From contig CM063256.1 in the NCBI GenBank assembly GCA_032158295.1, positions 18,248,284 to 18,312,283 of the forward strand: a stretch of 64,000 bases of DNA, given 5' to 3'. Positions 56,121-64,000 of this stretch are shown here, piece after piece (position 1 is the stretch's first letter; every line of letters begins with the position of its first letter). A model generated the notes under the pieces. It was not told the DNA's origin. It ran no database searches and saw only the letters and a list, made by a program, of their open reading frames with translations. This stretch comes from Pycnopodia helianthoides. Its lineage: Eukaryota > Echinodermata > Asteroidea > Forcipulatida > Asteriidae. Both the position numbers and the translations under genes were made by a program.

Positions 56121-58338
56121 CATTGCACTGCTGACTTACAATTTTCATTTTTGCAACCCTGCAGACGAGAAAAATGGAAGAGTACGATCAGTAGCAGTTG
56201 CATCTGCAGGGGGCGGGGACATCCCCCTCAGCACACTTGCCCCCTCCACCCTCTTGCCCCCAAGTGATAACCAACAAAATGCACAAACGAATGGTTTATT
56301 ACACCCCCGCCCCCTCCTCCCTTAAACGAATGTATGACTACACAACTGTGGACACGACTAGCCACAATCTCAGGCTTGTGTCTACTACCTGCACATGACA
56401 TCTATATAATTGACTAGTATTAACGCTGAGTGGGCATGCTTGAATTCTGTTCCAAACCAGTTCACAATTTTCCAATTTTGAATTTGTTCTCAATCACGTA
56501 GGCTTAACGTGGGGATATCGGAGCTTACTGCTTTAGCAACCTTCACCGAGCATCACCACGTTTTGACATGAAATGGTTGGGGATAACAGTGTAAGTAAGT
56601 CGGTCTTTTTTGTTGTACTAAGAAATGTGTCACACAAATAAATTATGAAACCAATCAGAAATGTGTGTTTCACGGGGCTTGGTGATGTAAGTTTTTTTCT
56701 GTACATGATTTGGTTTCCTTTTAGAGGGACATTATTAAACACACTTTCAAGGTTTTTCAGATTGGATATTTGTTCCTGATTAGGATGAAAACTGAATATC
56801 AAGTGAGCGTGACACTGTACAAGCCGTCAGTATCAGCGTTAATCACACAAACTAGGCCAAGTCTTGAAACACCCTCAGGGATTTCCGGGTTTGGGTGAAT
56901 ATAAACAGATAATTAGAAAATAAAAGGGAGAAAGAAAGTGCACTTAGAATAAAATGGCTACTTCGGGACACTGCTGCTGAATGAGGGCAGAGAGTACCCC
57001 CCCCTTCTTTCCCAGTGTTTAGTTCATATGGTAAAAATAATAATAACACACTATGTTTGTTATGAAGTGCTTTATTAACACGAGGTGTCTGACAGCGCCA
57101 ACCGTTAGTTTGACGAAATGCAGTCGACAGTGTCGTTTTGATTGATGAGACCAATTTATACATAGCACATGAAAAGGGTGTACAACAATACTAAACCGCC
57201 ATCTGCAGCTAACCCTACATGAAGCACGATGTTAACATCCCCCCCCCCCTTACCCACCCCGCACTTTCCTCTATAAGGGTTGATCGAGAGCGGCAACTTT
57301 GGGGGAGTTTATACCAATAGCACCCGCCTACGCGTCGTGCACGATCAAGGCACTGAAACAACACATTTGACTGTTGTTAAGTACGCAGTGCATCGTGTGT
57401 CATTATTGTGATGTGTACATGTAACCACGCACATAGGCCCCCTCTCCATCAACACCAAACAACACTCGAATTTCAAGGGCTACTTGATGTCCAAATCTTC
57501 GCCTACTTACAACGGTGTTAGGACAGGTCTTCCCCTCTACTTAAGAGACCATTATCGGCAGTAAGAAGATTAACTTGTCATCTTTTGAGACGCTTGGCTA
57601 TACCAGAATGAGGCCATTAGGAGATGGCTCGAAACGAAGATGCTTACACGGCTTAATGCTTTTTGAAATATAATATACAGGACTGTAGTTTTCAAAAGAC
57701 GTTTGTTAAGAGGACGGGGAGGGGCTTTTCACCATAAGCACCCCCCCCCCCCCCTTGGGGAACTGGGGATTTAGGACCGATTCTAAAAGAAGAAAAAAAA
57801 ACGCCTCAGCGGTTGTCGGTTAATTGCTACACCATGAAGCTGGACAATTTTAACATAAAAACAAGTATGACAAACTGCAACTACTTCGCAGGATGAAAAT
57901 TAGGGTCTGTGAAAAACATAGACGATGTTCGCCTTTATTACAAACAAAAATAAAACGAATTAAAATGATGATAATAGTAACGATAATAAAATAAATAAGA
58001 AAGGAATAAATACAAAATAAAAAAATATATATATAAATAAAAATAAAATAAATAAAAGTTCAAGTAAAAAACTAAAAGGAATACTGACTGGGCATTTATT
58101 TATAAGTATAATTTAATTGTGAACAAAGCAATATTAACTAGAGCGGAACTTGAACCTGCGACCTCCGGATTTATTTGTCGTTGTCCCCAAATAATTTATA
58201 TATAATATAGCTTTTTCCCTTGATCGTGTTCTTTCGCATATGGATTGAAAGATCGAAAGGGCTTCCGAATGAAATCCCACAGATGCCTCGGGTGGGAGGT
58301 GAACCCAAGACAGACCGAATTATAAAGTGATGGATGCA
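56121..58338. other. Spacer with C runs and A-rich sequence
   Basis: C-rich segments lie at about 56216-56262 and 56304-56320, with C runs at about 56998-57004, 57239-57249 and 57741-57754. An AT-rich simple stretch lies at about 57940-58075. The minus strand at about 58141-58170 reads CCGGAGGTCGCAGGTTCAAG, a lone B-box-like tRNA fragment. No gene is recognised. Confidence 0.45.
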
Positions 58339-58720
58339 TTAAAGGAAGGGTCTACTTTTGGTAATTGTCAACGACTAGTGTCTCCAGTTGGTGTATTCCA
58401 ACATATGCATACAATAACAAACCTGTGAAAATTTGAGCTCAACTGCAGTCATTGAAGTTGCAATAAAATAATGACATACAAACACCTTTGTAGCATACAA
58501 CCGTGTGTTTCCAAATACCTGAGAAAAGCTTCATGCCTGAAGCCTTTCTCGGGTTCAAATAATAAGTGAGAAATTACCTCTTTCTCAAAACCTACCTTAC
58601 TTCAGAGGGAGTCGTTTCTCACAAAGTCCCATACAATATCAGCAGCTCTCAGGTGCTCTTTACCGAGTAGGTTTTTATGGTAACGTATTTATTGAGTAAT
58701 TACCAAAAGTATGCACTACC
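58339..58720 (+). mobile_element. TTAA-type MITE, family C, diverged
   Basis: TTAA at 58339-58342 is followed by AGGAAGGGTCTACTTTTGGT. The body matches family C through AACAAACCTGTGAAAATTTG and TTACTTCAGAGGGAGTCGTT, but the central palindrome differs (AGAAAAGCTTCATGCCTGAA). The right end is decayed and has no TTAA. This is the most diverged family C copy. Confidence 0.75.
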
Positions 58721-59372
58721 GTCGGTACTTGACCATCTAGCTTGACCGCTCTATAAGTAACTCTAAATTAAAACGTTGGAACCTTACCCTGTGACGACAG
58801 TGGATGACAAATGCTAAAAAAAAAAATCGATAATCTTGATACAAGAATATCATCGACCGGATAACAAGGCTACATGCTGACAAATTGTTGTGACAATTTT
58901 TTATTCTCTCAAATATGTAACGTTAGAGACAACAAGTCTACACGTGGGAAACAAAAACCCACTCGCCCGATAAAACAATATTTTCTCCGAACCGATGAAG
59001 CACAAAACCCAACGTGATATTATTACTCGGCAATCGGTCTCGGTGTTCAGCCAAGTTTGTAAATTCTCGCTAGATGGTCAGACAATATCATTTCAAATCG
59101 GAAATACTGTGCTAGAAAACACTTCATGAATAACACATTTCAATAATTTGACATGTGCGACTACATAAACGCAATCAGGTGAACTGATCCCCCCCCCCTC
59201 CTGTAAAAAAAAAAGAGAGAAAAAAATAGATTATTTACGTCACTTTCACGATGTGACAAAATAGCCGAGGACGACAACAGAGCGAGAGGGACAGCTTAGA
59301 CGAATTAGCATGTTCTACAATTGCAGGTGGAGCATTGCATTGAATAATATAATAAATCTCAGCGTAAAGGAC
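58721..59372. other. Spacer, nothing recognised
   Basis: A C run lies at about 59190-59197, followed by an A-rich purine stretch. No gene is seen. Confidence 0.4.
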
Positions 59373-59774
59373 TTAAGACACTTGACACCTTTGGTAATTG
59401 TCAAAGACCAGTCTTCTCACTTGGTGTATCTCAACATATGCACACAATAACAAACCTGTGAAAATTTGAACTCAATTGGTCGTCGAAGTTGCGAGATATC
59501 AATGGAAGAAAAAAACACCCTTGTCCATGTTGTCACACGAAGATGTGTGCTTTCAGATGCTTGATTTCGATTTCGAGACCTCACGCGTGAGGTCTCAAAA
59601 TCAATTCAAATATTTTACTGAGAAATTACTTCTTTCTCAAAAAGTACGTTACTTCAGAGGGAGCCGTTTCTCACAATCTTTTATACTATCAACAGCTCTC
59701 CATTGCTCGTTACCAAGTAAGTTTTTATGCTAACAATTATTTGAGTAATTACCAATAGTGTACAGTGCCTTTAA
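59373..59774 (+). mobile_element. TTAA-type MITE, family C, full length
   Basis: TTAA lies at 59373-59376 and 59771-59774. The left end reads GACACTTGACACCTTTGGTA and the right end ACCAATAGTGTACAGTGCCT. The central palindrome is GACCTCACGCGTGAGGTC. Compared with 47450-47846 it has a small insertion (CATGTTGT) before GTCACACGAAG. Confidence 0.9.
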
Positions 59775-60530
59775 ATGAAATAAGTATTTGTTGTCCAACT
59801 CACTACAGAAAGTTCATAAATGAATAATGCACTCGTTCTCCTTCTCATCATTCCTATATACGTTGATTTTCGTTTTAATCTGTCACTACTTTTCACAAAC
59901 TTCATTTCTTCTCATAAAATAAACATAATCCAGAATGTAGAAAATTGTTAAAAATACAATACATGATTTATAGAGGATAATAAACTACTTTGATTAATAT
60001 ATCACCTTAATGCAAGTCATTGGAATGCCACTAGAGAAACAAGAAACCCACGGAATGAAAATAGCCAGATAAATACCATAGCAAAGGCAAGGTATTGACC
60101 GTAAATCATAATATATTTCAATGGTATATACACGACATTCAGCTTTGTTAATTTGGTCTGAGCCTCTCAATTATAAAGCAATCCCGTCAACAACTGTCCA
60201 GGTACAGCCACCTTGACCAAACAAACATGTCCACAACACGAGGGAATCGTAGTTACTGAGTCAGGCTCGTTGGTGTGTCAGCCTCCAGCAGGGCCCTAGT
60301 TTTGTCACTAACGTACGTTACGGACTGTCACCTCCATCGACGGAGATACCCACAGGGCAAATGTTGAATTTACGCGACACTGGTCCAACGCCGAAGCCAC
60401 CTCGTCTTTGAAGAGATAGAACAAAATGCGCGGGAAGTTACCAACTAACCAACCGGGAAGGCATCAACGAGCACATAATGGGTAATCTGATTATCAGTGA
60501 CGTAATTTCGTTTGGGAGAGAACTCATATA
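59775..60530. other. Spacer, nothing recognised
   Basis: No gene or repeat is visible here. Confidence 0.4.
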
Positions 60531-60665
60531 AGGACGTGTAGTGGCAGCTACGGCTACGGCTACGGCTGATTCGCCGCGTCATGCGTTGGACTGAAATGGT
60601 CCTCAGCAACACCCTTAACAGCAGTCGTAGCCGTAGCTGCTGTAGTCACCAATTCGGATACAGGC
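60531..60665. mobile_element. Palindromic MITE with TACGGC arms, second copy
   Basis: The left arm AGCTACGGCTACGGCTACGG and right arm CAGTCGTAGCCGTAGCTGCT are inverted. The centre TTCGCCGCGTCATGCGTTGG matches the centre of the copy at 15656. The outer ends AGGACGTGTAGTGG and ATTCGGATACAGGCT are a decayed inverted repeat. Confidence 0.7.
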
Positions 60666-61755
60666 TATGCATGGAGCCTGACCTTCCGCCTTTGCATTTA
60701 CCTAGGGGAAGCCACCCAACGCACAGGGCATTTTGCACATAAGGTCTGTAGAGCATCATTTACAGATATCGAAATAATTCAGATTTGATAATGGCACAAA
60801 GGTATATTGAGACTGCTTGCACAGCTCGTGTTGTGTAAATTCTTGTCTCAAGCTTCCAGATAGATGATCAGTAATATCGAAACAGGCCTAACATCAAAAC
60901 CACATTTAAAATTTAGGTACCTCCTTGCCTTCTAGAAAGTGGTATACCGAGGTCCACGGAGCTCAAAGACGGGAAGCTCGGGGAAAAAAACACACACACA
61001 AAAACAGATACACACTTTTGTCAAACTGTTTTAAGTGTACAATTAATCCGTACAATAACAGCATCAAAATGGTTCACAAACCAACAAAAAACAACCAAAG
61101 TAAAAGAAGATGAAAGTAAATGATGATATCAAAGACACCAGTCCCTTTGTACAGCCATGGAGGTAGAAATAGAAACGTCTGAAATAAAAACATTGTGGTG
61201 ACTACACCCTTTAAACTTCAGACTATTCGTAAACAGTCATCACACTGTATGCAACATGCTGTTCAAACAAAGGTCGTGGCGTACGTTAAGAGTGTGTACA
61301 CTACCTGATCACTCAGTGTCGATTGTACAGGATAGTTCGGCACACCAGCTGAGTTCCATACATATTATTATAAAACCAACAGTTGTTTCTGTTTAACAGT
61401 AAACCGGAGTAAAACTAAGTGCTCAATCTGCTTAGTAGAACGTCTTGTTTTGGACACATTTGCATCATCTCAGCAATATGTCTATCAAAGGTTTTGTATA
61501 GGAACCTCCAAATTTGCAAACCCTGGTACCAAATTGAGGTATAGATATCCATTCACAAGTTTGTAATGGTATAATGGTGTTACATAAAGACCGTTTGTAA
61601 TGAAATGTAACTGGCGCACAAGCTTTCCCTGAACCATGAGACGTAGCAAATATCTCCACAGTCTGTGGAGATTCAAATTTAAGCGGTTTTTGCAAGTCGT
61701 CGTACCAGATACTATTCAAATCTAACTCGCAAACGGCTCATTGGCAGCGCTGGAT
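60666..61755. other. Spacer, nothing firm
   Basis: A minus-strand frame (61465-61719) of 84 residues, ending YTKPLIDILLR, is moderately protein-like but has no recognisable domain or clear splice acceptor. Nothing else is recognised. Confidence 0.4.
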
Positions 61756-61802
61756 GCGGCTACGGCTACGGCTGTTGCTAACAACACCGTAGCCGTAGCC
61801 AC
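61756..61802. mobile_element. Minimal TACGGC hairpin, third copy
   Basis: GGCTACGGCTACGG and CCGTAGCCGTAGCC pair across about 15 bases (CTGTTGCTAACAACA). The outer arms of the family are missing, so this is a deletion remnant or a founder-like short form. Confidence 0.55.
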
Positions 61803-62639
61803 AGCTACCAAAGATAATACCTTTTGCATTGACATCATCAAGCAGCCATATTAGAGGTAAACCGATGATGAACCACTGGACACGCACATATTTGTACGCA
61901 CGGTGCACATAATTGGCCAATGAACATCTTCCGTTTAACCTCTACTGGCAAGGGCGCCCTACTCAAATGACGCCATGTGCATAAGATCTATTCTGAAACG
62001 GCCCCATATGCAACATAGTTGTGTTTATCTACTAGAGGGCGTGCTCACTGTGGCCACGTTTAATAGCAACGACCGCTACTCGTCCGGAGTGAAAAAAGCA
62101 CATTGTGAGGTAACCCACTGCATGCATAGCAACACTTCAATACTATGGATTCATGTTAGAAATCTATCATAATTGCCCGAGTAGACCGCACGTACACCAG
62201 ATGGTCCTCAAGAGTCTTACAAACCGATCAATGTATACCGTCTAAATTTCATGCAAACTGGTTCGATATAATGTATCAAAAAATACTATTAAAGCAGGTG
62301 TATTACTTGATGGAAGTTCCAGCTGTAGATCAAGACGACGTATTAAGTACTTCTAGTTAGTGAATGACTGATTCTGTGTTATATTTTAAGAGGTATGACC
62401 ACACAGCATCTACATCATCTTTGTAAGAGTCTGATGGGGCGCCTTGTGGCGTTAATGTAGTGCATGCAGGTGCACGTGGTAGACACAGCAGGTGCAGTGT
62501 GGGCAATCGAACCCTTGCCTCTTATCAGAAATCTCATAAAGATATTGGCGTCATCTCCATCACGGAAGATGACACCCTCCGGGGTCTCATCACAACGCAA
62601 TTACAACTCGGATTACGTGGTCCATAATCAACCATAGTT
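61803..62639. other. Spacer, nothing recognised
   Basis: No gene or repeat family is visible in this stretch of about 840 bases. Confidence 0.4.
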
Positions 62640-63047
62640 GTCATACCAGGAGAGAACCAACCAGAGCAGTGCTGACTCTATACACTGCAAACCGGCATCT
62701 CAAACACTCTTCAGTCTCCTGACGATCACTTTAGCAGGCTAGTCGAAACAGACCAATTAAGAACTCACTCTGCGGCAGTGAAGTTAATAAAGAGAAGTCC
62801 CCTCGATCCACTAAGGGCTAGTAGTAGTCCCGGCCAATTTCCCACAGTCCGTCCAGGTAGTAGTTAATAAGCAGGACAGTTCTTGTCAGAACTAAAGTAG
62901 TCTCCCAAACTCCGCAATCTACACCGCGGCAGTAGACATAAATAGCAAGACAAGTTCTCATAGAGCAATCTACACAGCAAAGTAGACATCTATACACATG
63001 GTGTTACTGCAAACTGTTTAAATTATACATTGATACCTCACCAATGC
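62640..63047 (-). repeat. Dispersed repeat family P, fullest copy
   Basis: Read on the minus strand it runs from CATTGGTGAGGTATCAATGT through GTGTAGATTGCTCTATGAGA, CTGCCGCGGTGTAGATTGCG and GTCAGGAGACTGAAGAGTGT to AGCACTGCTCTGGTTGGTTC. It contains the middle part missing from the copy at 15262. It is non-coding. Confidence 0.65.
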
Positions 63048-63349
63048 CTCAAAACCCACGTGCTTAATATCATTGGTTACCCGGATCATCGTTCCCATTC
63101 AGTGTGGTTCAAACAACTATGGGAAGTTGATATCCTACAATCTGATAAACACGTCCTCCACAACTGACTGTGTCAAAAACTACAAGCGATCATTCCGATG
63201 TACTTCTTCCGTTGCAGATTATACATATTGCTACAAATAATATTAACAAGTTCTTAGTGCATGTTACAATAATGCACCACTGTGCTTTACTTACCAGTGC
63301 CATATAGTCATAATGGCCATTACCATTCCTGTAATCGTTTTCACCCCCT
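63048..63349. other. Spacer
   Basis: Nothing is recognised here. Confidence 0.4.
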
Positions 63350-63550
63350 GGGGATTATCCGTGGCGCTCTGACGGCTTTTTCAGACACAGTACCAACCCC
63401 TGGGTGTGAGGGGGAAGCAACTGTAGTAAAGTATATTGCCCAAGGACGCAAGAGTCGTGACCGGGAGGCGAACCCACACCCCTAAGACCTTGTTCACCAC
63501 GAGAACTTGAATTTGATGCTGAGCAGCCCGACCATGATACGCCACATTAA
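63350..63550 (-). mobile_element. tRNA-Leu-derived SINE, diverged
   Basis: On the minus strand the B-box-like GGGTTCGCCTCCC (63463-63475) is followed by CGACTCTTGCGTCCTTGGGC. The head starts near GTGGCGTATCATGGTCGGGC. The B box is mutated (GCCT for GAGT). Confidence 0.6.
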
Positions 63551-63697
63551 CACCTTATCAATGTTGCCATCAACAAATGCCAAGCTTCTCTTACGAGGGA
63601 TTCAAAATCGATAACTACTGAATCTCGTTGTCTAGTTTACATACACCATTCCATGCGACATTTGTTTTGTTGTTGTTGTATAGCACTGAGCTGAACC
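63551..63697. other. Spacer
   Basis: Nothing is recognised here. Confidence 0.4.
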
Positions 63698-64000
63698 TTA
63701 AAGGAACATTACAGAATCGGTAAGAAAAAACACTTGTAAAATGTAATTTTTGAACACAGATTTACATAAAACTTACTCGGTCTAATGATGATGATAGTAG
63801 AAAACATCCCTTGAAATATTTCTGTCTGAAATGCCATATTTGATGAGAAATGAATAAACTAATTTTCCGATTGGAGTTTACCGCTCAGTGAGCGTTTTAT
63901 TCATTTGTTGAATCTATATGATTTCGTGCAAAATGTGTAATCGGTATTTCATTATTTTCTCGTGATCCAGATGGCCGATCGATCTCAAACTTCTACAGGT
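63698..64000 (+). mobile_element. TTAA-type MITE, family A, cut by the window edge
   Basis: TTAA at 63698-63701 is followed by AGGAACATTACAGAATCGGT and matches 33120-33513 up to CTCAAACTTCTACAGGT at position 64000. The remaining 90 or so bases should lie beyond the window. Confidence 0.9.

Noticed and set aside
55440..56203. Repeat-peptide precursor in the 36-bp array
   Set aside because: There is no signal peptide and no cleavage sites, and all three frames are equally open; a minisatellite explains it.

Overview
This window looks like gene-poor, repeat-rich nuclear DNA from an animal. No open reading frame could be tied to a conserved host gene. The only recognisable coding remnant is a short LINE reverse-transcriptase-ORF C-terminal tail at 22888-23049. 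The AT-rich composition, TTAGGG-type telomeric repeats, tRNA-Leu-headed SINEs and dense TTAA-flanked miniature elements point to a marine invertebrate deuterostome. An echinoderm, perhaps a sea star, is my best guess. This rests on recalled repeat style, not on a database match.

The main structural layer is a set of non-autonomous DNA transposons (MITEs). Most belong to a TTAA-target superfamily, which I split into families A (26819, 33120, 36682, 41149 inverted, 63698), B (71, 5220 inverted, 14220, 22326, 27464 inverted), C (47450, 52543 inverted, 58339, 59373), D (3604) and a fold-back family E (27921, 39503). A-D share a subterminal block around ACAGGTTTGT, so one transposase source probably mobilised them. 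None encodes a transposase. Other inverted-repeat elements lie at 2077 (with an internal telomeric array), 11578, 15656, 17890, 21042, 23355, 38208, 51858, 60531 and 61756. tRNA-derived SINEs lie at 19493, 20198, 38459, 54630 and 63350, with a weaker tRNA-like remnant at 25325.

The second layer is tandem DNA: a 44-bp satellite split by MITE D (3205-4010), an AAGAAC hexamer tract (8801-9160), an 18-bp array (11031-11178), a 17-bp array of 17 units (42547-42835), a roughly 298-bp satellite with paired CRE palindromes (43210-44260), and a 36-bp array of about 16 units (55548-56120). Simple repeats and homopolymer runs are scattered between them.

The third layer is recent rearrangement. It includes a 492-bp tandem duplication ending in the 17-bp array (41641-42835) with a 154-bp segment copied from 40788, and a 269-bp tandem duplication cutting through a MITE (52685-53222). 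There is also a two-copy stretch at 30130-30870 whose second copy looks error-laden, and an inverted pair of about 430-470 bp repeats 30 kb apart (4722 and 34844). The long stretches between repeats are probably intergenic or intronic. Three weak exon candidates (1154, 10032, 12662 minus) are listed at low confidence. I found no defence, biosynthetic or other multi-gene system here.
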